Of a DNA stretch of 64,000 nt, positions 30,414-39,868 are shown one piece after another. Source of the DNA: JAENVT01 sp963773085. GTDB lineage: Bacteria > Actinomycetota > Acidimicrobiia > Acidimicrobiales > Ilumatobacteraceae. The notes under the pieces are model-generated. The model had not been told where the DNA came from, ran no database searches, and worked only from the letters and a program-made list of their open reading frames with translations. Both the position numbers and the translations under genes were made by a program. Position 1 is the stretch's first letter, and each line of letters opens with the position of its first letter. The DNA is taken from positions 282,200 to 346,199 of the forward strand of contig CAVYZS010000010.1 in the NCBI GenBank assembly GCA_963773085.1, read 5' to 3'.

Positions 30414-33400
30414 GTGGGAGACTCGTCTGCGACGCGATGGCCGCTGCGCGCCGGCGTGATCGTTGCGTTCGCCTCGGCTGCCTTGTTGGTGCAGCGGGTC
30501 GCAATCGCCGGCGGCAGTCTGTCGGGTGGACACCGCGGGTCGATCCTCGCCCGGTTCGATCTCGCCGCTCCCCTGCTGATCGCACTCGTTGCGTTCGTGA
30601 GCGCCCGACGCGAGCTGGCCGGTCGCCGGTCTGTGCCTTCACGGATCGGCTGGGTACCTGCGGTGTACATCGGTTGGATCCTGACGATCGGGTTCGCCAA
30701 AGCAGCGCTGCACGTCCAGTTCTCTCCCCGACGATTGCTGTCGACGCTGGTCATCTTCCGTGGTCTGGGTGCCCCTGTGCAGGGCCTTGCCTCCGGCGTG
30801 CTGCTGCTGACCATGGTTCTCACCGTGATGGTGATGCCCGCGTTGGTAGGCCTCGCCCGCTCGCGGCGAGGATCATGGCTCGTCCCCGCCGGTCTCGTCG
30901 GTGCGGCGTTTGCCTATCGGACAGTCTGCACTACCACCGGACACATCGCCTTGTTCGGTCCGCTGAGCTGGTTCCCCAACCACCTCGACCTGGTCGCGGT
31001 CGGCCTGTGTGTAGCCCTGGCCGACCATTCGATCACCGACATCGGTGTACGACGACGGTTGCGACTCGGCGGCCTGGTGGTCGCGCTCACGTCGTTTCTG
31101 GCGGCAGCGTTCGTTCTTGGACTGCCACGGTCGCCACTACTCGGATCGGCGGTCGAAATCCACGTACATGCCATCGCCGCAGCGATCTTCTCGGTCGGTG
31201 TGCTGGGCGCGGCCTGCATAGTGACACCGATCTTCACGACCCGGCATGCGCCCCGAATGACCCGTGTGATGGCGATCGCCGCTCCGGGCATATTCCTGGT
31301 CGGCGAACCGGCGTTCACGTTGGTCGCTCGCCAGTACCACGAGCGGGTGATCGAATTCGACGGAGCCGTGTTCCTGAACGGCAACCTGGTTGCACCCTTG
31401 GTCTGGTCACTCCTGATCGCCGGCGCCTTTGGCGTCGTCGTGGTCTCCGCCGTCGGCCTCGTCGGCCTGCTCAGGCATGGCGAATGGCGAATGATCGTCC
31501 GATCGCGAATGGCGCTGCCCGCCGTCGTCGCCACCGGGTTCTTCGTCCGTGTCATCACCTTGCTGACTGTCGCGCCGGAGCGTACGGACGGTGGCGATCC
31601 GCTCTTCTACCACACCACTGCCAACGTGCTCGCTCGTGGACGCGGCTTCCCAGAACCACTGAACTGGATTGCGTTCGAGGCCCATCGGCCGAGCGCCTTC
31701 CACGGCCCGCTGTATCCGGTGGTGCTCTCCGTCAGCTCCCGGCTCGGTGGGACCAGCTACTTCGATCACAAGATGATGTCGATCGTCATCGGCACAGCGG
31801 TGGTACTGGCAGTCGGAATCCTCGGCAGGCGCGTCGGCGGACCGATCGTCGGATTGGCGGCAGCATCGTTTGCCGCGGTCTATCCCAACCTGTGGTTGAT
31901 CGACAGCTTGTTGTACCCCGAGGGGCTGATGGCGTTGCTCGTGACCGTGACGATGATCGTCGCCTATCGCTGGCGCGATCACCCGCGGTTGGCGACGGCG
32001 GCGCTGTTCGGTGCGGTTATCGGACTTGCCGCACTCGCTCGCGGCGAAGGCGTGCTGCTCCTCCCGCTGCTCGCCCTGCCGTGGATCGTGCTCACCCGAT
32101 CGCTGTCACCCGGGGCGCGGTTTCGGCACCTGCTCGTGACGGGTGCCGCCTGTGTGGCGGTGCTTGCTCCGTGGATGATCCGCAATGCCACGACGTTCGA
32201 GGAGTTCGTGCCGTTGTCGACCAACGGCAACGAGGTGATGGTGTACGCCAACTGCCCGACGGCATACAACGGCCAGTTCGTCGGGTACTGGGACTATCAG
32301 TGTCAGCAGAAGGTCCGCGAGGCGCAGGGTGACCCGCCCGGCGACGAGTCGCAGACGGCGCTCTACTGGCGCTCGCTGGGGTTCGACTATGCACGCGAGC
32401 ACGTCGGAGAACTGCCCCGGGTGATGACTCTGCGCGTCCTGCGCCAGTGGGAATTGTTCCGACCGCTGCAGAACGTGACGTTGGGGGGCATCGAGGGTCG
32501 TGATCGCGATGCCAGCACGATGGGTCTGTTGATGTTCTATGGCCTCGCCGGGTTGTCGATCGTTGGTGTCGTCTCGATGCGTCGTCGCCGGACTCCCGTG
32601 CTCCCGCTCGTGGTGCCATTCGTCGCGGTCACCATCACGTCGGCCTACACCTACGGAACCGTGCGGTTCCGCGCCCCTGCTGAACCGGCCCTGTGCGTGC
32701 TCGGCGCGGTCGGTCTGGTACCGGTCCTCGCAGTTGCCCGCCGATGGCTCGCCCGTGGCCCGAGCGAGACGTTGGACGGTGCGCCGTTCGTGCTCGGCGG
32801 GAGAGGAGGGCTCCGCCCACGATTGGCCGGAGCATGGCAACGAGGTGCCCTGGCGACGTGGGGCGCGATCGGATTCGTCTGCGCACTGATCGCCCTGCCA
32901 CTCCGCGGGCTGTATCACACGACCGGCGGCACCATGGAAGAGGCGTTCATGATGGTCTTCCCGGAGCGCATGCTCAAAGGAGACCTCCCGAACCGCGATT
33001 TCCTGCATCTGTACGGCCCCGGCGCGCTGCAGGTGCTGATGGGCTGGTTCAAACTCTTCGGCCTCTCGTTGGAGTCCGAGCGAACGTTCGGTCTCATCCA
33101 GCACCTCGGAATCATCTTCGCCCTGTTCGCCCTGGCTCGACCCTGGGGGCGTATCGCGGCCGCCGCCGTCGGTGGATTGGCGGTGTTCTACGTGCTCACT
33201 CCGATCGGACTGACGGCGATGGCGTGGAACGGTGGTCTCGCACTCTGCTTGTGGAGCATTGTCTTTGCCCTCCGCGCCCGCAGCGTGGTCAACCCCCGCC
33301 CATCACTGATCACGGCCGGAGTCTTGGCTGGATTGGCGCTGACATACCGACCGGATCTGGCCCTTGCCCTCGGCCTCGTGTACGGCTGGTATCTGTGGCG

Positions 33401-34457
33401 CAATCGCCGGTGGCGAACGTTTGCGCCTGCCTTCCTCGTCGGTTTGGTGCCCATGTGGATCCACATCGCGATGGTGGGTCCGAGCACGGCCTTCCGAGGC
33501 ATGATCATCGATCCGGTGTTCAAGCTGCGTGCCGGGCGCGAGCTGCCGCGGCCACCGTCGTGGAATCACCTCGACGGATCGCTGCAGGCCATCGCCGAGC
33601 TGGTGCCGCCGTGGTGGAGGCTGCCGGCTCTCTCGGCCGAGAAGTCCCTGTTCCTGTGGTTCTTGGCGATGCTCGTGATTCCCCTCGTCCTTCTCTGGGT
33701 CGCCGTTCGTCTGTGGCGCCGGGAGCACACGCAACGAGCTGCAACGTTGCTGTGCGGGGCCTTGTTCAGCATCGGTGTGGTGCCTCAGGCACTGCAGCGG
33801 CCCGATTCGACGCACCTGGCGTGGGTCACGTGCGTCTCCTTTCCGCTGCTGATCATCGCCGTCGTCGAGTACATGCGGTACCGACATCCGCTCAGCACTG
33901 TGCGCCAACGTGTGGCGGTGGGCGTGGCCGCGGTGCTCGCGCTCACGATGGTCGTCGCGCCGCTGTTCACGTTCCGCTACTACCTCTTGCACACGAGAGT
34001 GAGTGCCGGCAACGTGCAGACACCGTTTCCCGTCTCGCGCGACGGTCGCCGCTTCTACCTCGGCGACTTCGGGCCGTACCTCGCGAGTCGCGACGTGATT
34101 GCCGATCTCGCCACGCTGTCGAAGCCGGGTGAGCGGCTGCTGGTCGGACCGAGCGATCTCCGTCGGACGTGGTACAGCGATGCGTTCTTCTACTACATGT
34201 TCCCCGAGCTGACCCCGGCGACGTACTTCATCGAAATGGATCCAGGGTTGGCCAATGCACCGGGTTCTCGACTGGCGTCGGAAGTTGCTTCCTCGGATTG
34301 GGTGATCCTGACCAGCTTCTGGGATGGTTGGCGCGAGCCGAACAGCTCGATGGACTTCGGATCGGATGTGCCCAACCAGGTGCTGCACGACAACTTCTGT
34401 GAAGTCAGGAGCTACCAGAACGGGTTGGTTCGGCTGTTCCATCGGTGCTCGTCATGA
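30414..34457 (+). CDS. Three-module membrane protein: acyltransferase-like + two GT-C glycosyltransferase domains
   Basis: 1347 residues, intact over 4 kb, GTG start at the beginning of GDSSATRWPLRAG. Module 1 (about 1-360) is a ten-helix bundle resembling an acyltransferase-3 domain but without its usual N-terminal histidine motif. Module 2 (about 366-790) is an ArnT-like GT-C domain: GDPLFYHTTANVLARG, AAVYPNLWLIDSLLYPEG, LARGEGVLLLPLLAL and TYGTVRFRAPAEPALCVL. Module 3 (about 812-1347) is a second GT-C domain with GGTMEEAFMMVFPERMLKGD and NRDFLHLYGPGALQVL, and ends with a soluble tail. It probably builds and modifies a surface glycan using polyprenyl-phosphate donors. Its stop overlaps the ATG of the next methyltransferase gene. 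Confidence 0.75.
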   Translation: MGDSSATRWPLRAGVIVAFASAALLVQRVAIAGGSLSGGHRGSILARFDLAAPLLIALVAFVSARRELAGRRSVPSRIGWVPAVYIGWILTIGFAKAALHVQFSPRRLLSTLVIFRGLGAPVQGLASGVLLLTMVLTVMVMPALVGLARSRRGSWLVPAGLVGAAFAYRTVCTTTGHIALFGPLSWFPNHLDLVAVGLCVALADHSITDIGVRRRLRLGGLVVALTSFLAAAFVLGLPRSPLLGSAVEIHVHAIAAAIFSVGVLGAACIVTPIFTTRHAPRMTRVMAIAAPGIFLVGEPAFTLVARQYHERVIEFDGAVFLNGNLVAPLVWSLLIAGAFGVVVVSAVGLVGLLRHGEWRMIVRSRMALPAVVATGFFVRVITLLTVAPERTDGGDPLFYHTTANVLARGRGFPEPLNWIAFEAHRPSAFHGPLYPVVLSVSSRLGGTSYFDHKMMSIVIGTAVVLAVGILGRRVGGPIVGLAAASFAAVYPNLWLIDSLLYPEGLMALLVTVTMIVAYRWRDHPRLATAALFGAVIGLAALARGEGVLLLPLLALPWIVLTRSLSPGARFRHLLVTGAACVAVLAPWMIRNATTFEEFVPLSTNGNEVMVYANCPTAYNGQFVGYWDYQCQQKVREAQGDPPGDESQTALYWRSLGFDYAREHVGELPRVMTLRVLRQWELFRPLQNVTLGGIEGRDRDASTMGLLMFYGLAGLSIVGVVSMRRRRTPVLPLVVPFVAVTITSAYTYGTVRFRAPAEPALCVLGAVGLVPVLAVARRWLARGPSETLDGAPFVLGGRGGLRPRLAGAWQRGALATWGAIGFVCALIALPLRGLYHTTGGTMEEAFMMVFPERMLKGDLPNRDFLHLYGPGALQVLMGWFKLFGLSLESERTFGLIQHLGIIFALFALARPWGRIAAAAVGGLAVFYVLTPIGLTAMAWNGGLALCLWSIVFALRARSVVNPRPSLITAGVLAGLALTYRPDLALALGLVYGWYLWRNRRWRTFAPAFLVGLVPMWIHIAMVGPSTAFRGMIIDPVFKLRAGRELPRPPSWNHLDGSLQAIAELVPPWWRLPALSAEKSLFLWFLAMLVIPLVLLWVAVRLWRREHTQRAATLLCGALFSIGVVPQALQRPDSTHLAWVTCVSFPLLIIAVVEYMRYRHPLSTVRQRVAVGVAAVLALTMVVAPLFTFRYYLLHTRVSAGNVQTPFPVSRDGRRFYLGDFGPYLASRDVIADLATLSKPGERLLVGPSDLRRTWYSDAFFYYMFPELTPATYFIEMDPGLANAPGSRLASEVASSDWVILTSFWDGWREPNSSMDFGSDVPNQVLHDNFCEVRSYQNGLVRLFHRCSS

Positions 34458-35251
34458 GGCTGTTGTCGCAGCTGCGGTCGTTCCATCGGCGACGAATCGC
34501 CATTCCCGTCGATCACACCGCTCTGGTGCTCGATGTCGGCAGCGGCGACAAGCCGCACTGGCGTGCCGATGTGCTCCTCGATCGCTTCATCGGCGACGAC
34601 CACGCCGGGCAGCGCTCCGGTGCGTCGTCGGCCCGCGTCGACCGACCTCTGTTCGACGCCGACGCCGCCGACATGCCGTTCGCCGATGCGGCGTTCGACT
34701 ACGCCATCTGTTCGCACGTGCTCGAGCACGTCGTGCACCCCGACGCCGTCATCCGCGAGTTGACCCGTGTTGCCAAGGCCGGCTACATCGAGGTGCCGGA
34801 AGCCGCGAGCGCCAAGATCGTCGACTTTCCGAGCCATTTGTGGTGGGTGACGTTGCAGGACGGTGTGCTCGTCTTCACGGCCAAGTCGACGGCATACTTC
34901 GATGCCGACGTCGACCGATACCTCACCAGCAGCGGGATGCGCCAGCCACTGGCGGATCTGCTCGACAGGCACCTCGACGACCGCATCATCGAACTGCCCT
35001 GGAGTGCCTCGGTGGCGTACCTCGTCGAGGGCTCACCGCCCGAACAGTTGATAGCCGCTGCCGCTCACAGCGATGCCCACCATCGCGGCGGCGAGACAGT
35101 GGCGGGCCGTGTGTTGACTGCGGCGCTCACGCTGCCGCTGCGACGCCGCAAGCATCGCCGCGTGATCCACTTCGACGACATCGTCCGCCCCGACCTACGG
35201 ACGGGCGATGGCGAGGTGCTGACTGCGAAGGTCTACCGCACGGGTGGTTGA
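34454..35251 (+). CDS. Class I SAM-dependent methyltransferase
   Basis: 265 residues. The SAM-binding motif is LVLDVGSGDKPHWRADVL, with DADAADMPFADAAFDYAIC and SHVLEHVVHPDAVIREL as the post-I and motif IV/V regions of Methyltransf_11. I chose the ATG at 34454, which overlaps the stop of the preceding gene (ATGA); a GTG three codons earlier is an alternative. The C-terminal third is unusual and basic (LPLRRRKHRRVIHFDDI). The acceptor is unknown; sugar or lipid-linked glycan methylation fits the context. It converges on and overlaps the next gene by 19 bp. Confidence 0.82.
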   Translation: MRLLSQLRSFHRRRIAIPVDHTALVLDVGSGDKPHWRADVLLDRFIGDDHAGQRSGASSARVDRPLFDADAADMPFADAAFDYAICSHVLEHVVHPDAVIRELTRVAKAGYIEVPEAASAKIVDFPSHLWWVTLQDGVLVFTAKSTAYFDADVDRYLTSSGMRQPLADLLDRHLDDRIIELPWSASVAYLVEGSPPEQLIAAAAHSDAHHRGGETVAGRVLTAALTLPLRRRKHRRVIHFDDIVRPDLRTGDGEVLTAKVYRTGG

Positions 35252-35964
35252 CGGTTCGGGGTGCGGTCGAACAGCCCCCACTTGGTGACGAGCAACATCG
35301 ATTCGGCGATGATCCGCCCCGACATCTTCGACGTCCCGAAGCGACGATCACGAAACACGATCGGGGTCTCGACGATCGTTGCGCCGTTGGCGATCAACTT
35401 GCGCACCAGTTCGGTCAGGAAGGCGTACCCCTCTGCGGTCGTGGTCGCCGGGTTGATCGCTCGCAAGGCCTCGGCGCGATAGGCGCGGTAGCCCGACGTG
35501 CAGTCGCTCACAGGCAGGCGCAGCAACGCCGCGGTGTAGCGATTTCCCCACTTGGACAGCACTCGACGACGCAACGGCCAGTCGACGGTTGCGCCGCCCG
35601 GAACGTAGCGCGACCCGATCACGGCGTCTGCGCCCTCGCCAAGGAGCCCCAACATCGTCGGGATGACCTCGGGATCATGTGAAAAGTCGGAGTCCATCGA
35701 CACGATCGCCTCGTAGCCCTCGTCGAAGGCGGTGGTGAAGCCGTGGCGGTAGGCCGCACCCAGGCCGAGCTTCCCCGGCCGACGGAGCACCTTGATCCGG
35801 CCGCGTTCGGAGGCCGTCTCCTCGGCAAGTGCTGCTGTTCCATCGGGACTGTTGTCGTCGACGACCAAGATGTCGACGTCGGGTGCGGACTGGCGCACGG
35901 CGCGAAGGAACCCGACGATGTTCTCGGCCTCGTTGTAGGTCGGCAACACGACGACGGTACGCAC
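35233..35964 (-). CDS. Polyprenol monophosphomannose synthase (Ppm1 catalytic domain-like, GT2)
   Basis: 243 residues, intact. GT-A motifs: LPTYNEAENI, VDDNSPDGT, MDSDFSHDPEVIP (the DxD site), SDCTSGYRAYR and FRDRRFGTSKMSG. The last motifs are characteristic of actinobacterial polyprenol-phosphate-mannose synthase. It transfers mannose from GDP-mannose to polyprenyl phosphate at the inner face of the membrane, making the donor for GT-C mannosyltransferases such as the PIG-V-like and ArnT-like proteins of this locus. There is no N-acyltransferase (Lnt) domain as in some mycobacterial Ppm1 fusions. Confidence 0.9.
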   Translation of the reverse strand: MRTVVVLPTYNEAENIVGFLRAVRQSAPDVDILVVDDNSPDGTAALAEETASERGRIKVLRRPGKLGLGAAYRHGFTTAFDEGYEAIVSMDSDFSHDPEVIPTMLGLLGEGADAVIGSRYVPGGATVDWPLRRRVLSKWGNRYTAALLRLPVSDCTSGYRAYRAEALRAINPATTTAEGYAFLTELVRKLIANGATIVETPIVFRDRRFGTSKMSGRIIAESMLLVTKWGLFDRTPNRQPPVR

Positions 35965-36013
35965 GGGCTGCGAGCGTACCCCTCAGCCAAGCCGACCGCT
36001 CCGCACGATCGAC

Positions 36014-37937
36014 CTAGCAGGTCGACTGCTGTGGCTGGAACGGGGCGACAAACGGCGGGAGTTCGAACACCGCGACCGGCAACCCGAGGAGGTTGTAGGC
36101 CCCCGCTGTGTCGGCCACATCCTGTGGAACGGGAGCGCCGCCGAGCACGAACGACGCCTGTCCGTACTGCGAGTCGAGCACCGGCACCAGGCACTCCAGG
36201 TCCAGCTCGCGGAGTCGCTCGTCCAGATGCCGGCGGAGCGCGTCGGATTCGGCGATCTCGGCCGGCGAGCGCTGGTCGAAGTACCCGAGTTCGATGGCAT
36301 CTGTCTGCGCTCGCATCCGGGCGATGTTGTTGTCACCGAGTATCACCCAGAGCACCGAGTTGGCGCTGGCTTCGGGCAGGACCCGGTGAGGCAGGGCGCC
36401 GGCGCTGCTGGGTGCATCGACGCCGACGTGGAAACCCTCCTTCTCCAATTCGAGCAGCATCCCGAACGGCACGCCACCAAGGGTGGCCGGGTCGTGCCAG
36501 CGGATCAGGTAGTGGTCGCTGGGGTCAAGGTCGTCGGTGATCTGCGGCACCACGCCGCCGACCAGGCGGGAGTTGCGTGGACCGGGGTTCTGCTCGCCGA
36601 TCGCATGAGCGGTGGCGAGGCCCGACATGACCAGCCCGAGTACCAGCGCAGAAACCGCGACCCATCGCTCGCGGACGAATTGGGCGAGCGCGAGCGCGCA
36701 GCGCTACGAAGACCCAGGCGACGATGACCCACCACCAGCGGATCACGTAGTCGTAGAACTCGCCGAAGATTCGCGACATCGAGAAGATGCCGACGACAGT
36801 CAACATGCCGAGCAGTCCGAACAGTCTGATGAGGACTCCCCGCTCGGGAAGTCCGCGGCGGCGGACGAGCACGACGACGATCGCTCCCACGATCATCACA
36901 GCGAGGGCGAACGTGAAGACGTTCGGCGAATCCGTCGGCTGCCGGAACGCGCCGCGTATCCAGGGGCCGGGTACGGCGAACTCGCCGGCGAAAGCCTTGA
37001 GAGCCGATGACCCGCCGACGAAGACACGCGGTGAGCCGTCGGCCTCCGTCGTTGCTGTGAAGTGGTCCCAGAGTATGCGCAGGTTGCCCGGCGTCCGCCG
37101 CATCTGGTCGACGACGGGCGGGAGCCACATTGCGACCGTCACGGCGACCGCGATCCACGCCGAACGAAGGATCGCCGAACGGGAGGCACCGGGATCGGCC
37201 TGCTCGTCGTCGCAGTCAGCGGCCTCATCGGTGCGGGCGCCGGCCGCGTGCCACTGCCGGACGACCAAGCCGACCATCGCGAGCAGCGTCACACCGACCA
37301 AGGCGGCGTATCCGGCGTGACACTGGACTGCGAAGAACCCGGTAAATGCGGCCCCGGGCAAGAAGCGGTGGTGCCCGCACATCAGCCCCCAGCACAAGGA
37401 CACGAAGCAGAAGAACGCGAAGAGAGCTCCCCATGGGTTCCACGGTTCGATGAACGGCGCCGGCCCGAGCGCGTGGACGAGCACGGCTGCGAACGCAGCG
37501 ACGACGAGCCCGCCGATCGCGCCGTACACCCGCCGGACGATGAGCACCGTGGCGACGATGAAGGCGAGCTGGAGCAACGTCATCGCTAGTTCGATGCCGA
37601 ACGACGATCTGCCCGTCAGGAGATACACCGGCAACAACGCGACCCACAACGCCGGCCCGGGATGCGATCCCTGACCGTACGGGGCGAGTATCGAGCCGAT
37701 TCGCCCGGCCGCGCCGACCAGCGGCGGGTGACGGAAGAACCCAGCGACGTGCAGTTCGGCCTGGGCCATGTCGCCGGTGGGGTACCACCTCTCCCGACTG
37801 ACGCTGACCAGTGCAACGCCGAGTGGCAGCGCGACCGCGACCAGCAGGGCGATCGTCGCGCGGGTGGTCCACCTGTCGTTCAGTTCCGGTGTCTCGCCGT
37901 CGATCAAGGTGACCCTACTGAGCGCCTGGTTCGGCAT
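36014..37937 (-). CDS. Multi-pass membrane protein, GT-C-like, function unknown; one frame break
   Basis: About 641 residues with an N-terminal membrane domain of ten or more helices and an outside C-terminal domain of about 200 residues. The first outer loop (ERWYPTGDMAQAELHVAGF) has an acidic residue in the place where GT-C enzymes keep their catalytic Asp. A soluble part starting near IGEQNPGPRNSRLVGG and ending PPFVAPFQPQQSTC follows a frame change near 36700. I did not recognise a named family. The ATG at 37937 overlaps the upstream GT4 gene by 23 bp. Being in the glycan locus, it is likely a glycosyltransferase or polymer-handling protein. Confidence 0.6.
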
Positions 37938-39081
37938 GGCGGAGGCGAACCTGGCCATGAAGCACAGCGAGGATTCCACGTGCGGATGCATCCCATGTCA
38001 GCGTGTGGGCGCGAGCGACGGCCGCCGCGGCGAGGGCACGCCGTCGGTCGTGGTCGAGCAAGACGTCGGCCAGCGTCTCGCCGAGCCGGTCGAGCGGCGC
38101 CAACACTCCTGTCACGCCATCGACGACGCTGCTTCGATGGCCGCTCACGTCGGTGGCTACAGCCGGTGTGCCGCACGCTGCTGCTTCGGTGATCGTGAGC
38201 CCCCAGCCTTCGGCCAGCGATGCGCTGCTGACCAGCCAGGCACGCCGGTAGACGTCGATCAGGTCGGCGTGGCTGAGTCGACCTGCCAACGTGATCCATG
38301 CTCCTGCGTCGTGAGCGGCGACACGCGCTTCCAGCGCCGGGCGGAGTGGGCCATCACCGACGATGATCAACTGCAGATCGGCGACTCGCTCGCGGGCGAT
38401 GACGGCAGCCTCGATCAGTTCCTCCTGACGTTTCACCGGTGCGAGCCGGCCGACACACACCACGAGTGGCGATCGCGAACGCTGCCCACCCGGCTGAAAG
38501 CGTTCGTCGACGCCGTTGTTCACGGCGACGACATGATCGGGACGGAAGCCGAGGCCCAACAAGTCGTGGCGCGTAGCCTCCGATGGGGTGAGGGTCATCG
38601 TGCGCCGGTAGAACGGCGGAGCGAAGCGCGCTTCGAGGGCTCGGCCGACACCCGCCAGTGGCCTTGGCAGGAGCTGGTCCCACATCGGGCCGTGCACGTG
38701 GTGGAGGAAGGTGATGTGTGGCTTGCGGCACCACAGCGGGCTCATCCATGGCACGCCATTCCACACCTCGACCAGGGCGTCGTAGCGACCCATCCGATGC
38801 ACCCACTCGCTCGCGACCGCTCGCGGGAACACCGAGTAGCGGCTGCCGCGCCGAACGACCCGGTAGCCGTGACGAGTTGCCGTCGGTGGTTGGCCAATGG
38901 CGGCGGACGTGCGATGCGTGATGTCGAGTCCGACCGCGGCCCAGCGACGCATGAACTCGTCAGCATGCACCTCGGACCCGCCGGCATCGGGGTCATCGAG
39001 GTCGCGCCAGGCCAGAACGTGCACACGGCGCACACCGACGGCGATCAACTCGTCGGCGAGTTGATCGATGGGTAGGTGCAT
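37915..39081 (-). CDS. GT4-family glycosyltransferase
   Basis: 388 residues, intact. GT-B fold: an N-terminal acceptor domain with RDLDDPDAGGSEVHADEF, a central LTPSEATRHDLLGLG, and the C-terminal nucleotide-sugar domain with VCVGRLAPVKRQEELIEA, VGDGPLRP and the E-x7-E motif in SLAEGWGLTITEAAACGTP. Such enzymes use GDP- or UDP-sugars on the cytoplasmic side. The start at 39081 lies four bases after the dprE2 stop, so it is co-transcribed with dprE1-dprE2. It could add an early sugar to a lipid-linked glycan. Confidence 0.9.
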   Translation of the reverse strand: MHLPIDQLADELIAVGVRRVHVLAWRDLDDPDAGGSEVHADEFMRRWAAVGLDITHRTSAAIGQPPTATRHGYRVVRRGSRYSVFPRAVASEWVHRMGRYDALVEVWNGVPWMSPLWCRKPHITFLHHVHGPMWDQLLPRPLAGVGRALEARFAPPFYRRTMTLTPSEATRHDLLGLGFRPDHVVAVNNGVDERFQPGGQRSRSPLVVCVGRLAPVKRQEELIEAAVIARERVADLQLIIVGDGPLRPALEARVAAHDAGAWITLAGRLSHADLIDVYRRAWLVSSASLAEGWGLTITEAAACGTPAVATDVSGHRSSVVDGVTGVLAPLDRLGETLADVLLDHDRRRALAAAAVARAHTLTWDASARGILAVLHGQVRLRHAEPGAQ

Positions 39082-39085
39082 GTCG

Positions 39086-39846
39086 TCAGCCAAGAGGCAG
39101 ACGTCTCCACACCGGACCGGGTAGATGGCGAAGAACAGCGAACACGACACGAAGCAATCCCGGGACCCACACGATGCGACGTTTGGAACGCAACGCCTTG
39201 ACCGTAGCCTCGGCCACCTGTTCGGGTGTGGATGCAAATGGCGTGGCCTTCATCCCGGTGGTCATCTTCGAATGCACGAACCCTGGTCGAACGATCAGCA
39301 TGTGCACACCATCGTCGGCGAGGGCGTCCCCGAGCCCCTGGGCAAACCCGTCGATGCCCGCCTTGGTCGCGCCGTAGACAGGGTTTGCCCGACGCACCCG
39401 CTCCCCCGCCACACTGCTGAGAATCACGATCGACCCATGACCTTGACGGCGCATCTGGTTGGCGATCGCGATCGTGCTCGACACGACGCCGGTGAAGTTG
39501 ATGTGAGCAACCTCGGTCGCCGCGGCCGAGTCGACCGACGTGACGGTTCCGTCGCCCAGAAGGCCGAACGCGACGATGGCCACGTCGATGTCGCCGTACT
39601 TCGCAGACACCGACCGGGCAAACTCCGGATGAGAGTTGGTCACGGCTCCGTCGAACGGGACAACCTCTACCGTGAGGGAATCGTGGCCCAGAGCCCGCGC
39701 CGTTTGTTCGCCGGCATCGAGATTCCGACAGGCAAGCACAACATTCGCGTCGTCGGGCTGAGAAGGGAACGCACGATGGCCAACCCGATCTCACTGGTGC
39801 CTCCGAGTAGCACGATGGTTTGCGGTTCGCCGAGCGCGTTCTCCAT
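39086..39846 (-). CDS. dprE2: Decaprenylphospho-2-keto-ribose reductase, DprE2 (SDR); one frame break
   Basis: About 253 residues. NAD(P) motif LLGGTSEIGLAIVRSLL, IVAFGLLGD, the catalytic site NPVYGATKAGIDGFAQG and the C-terminal hydrophobic segment (VFAVLRHLPGPVWRRLP) match DprE2, which reduces the 2-keto intermediate made by DprE1 to polyprenyl-phospho-arabinose. The frame changes near 39755 between SLLSPTT and NVVLACRNLDAG. The gene follows dprE1 by 22 bp in the same order as in mycobacteria, which supports the assignment over a generic SDR. Confidence 0.88.
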
Positions 39847-39868
39847 GGGACTCCTGTGTCGTTCGGGG

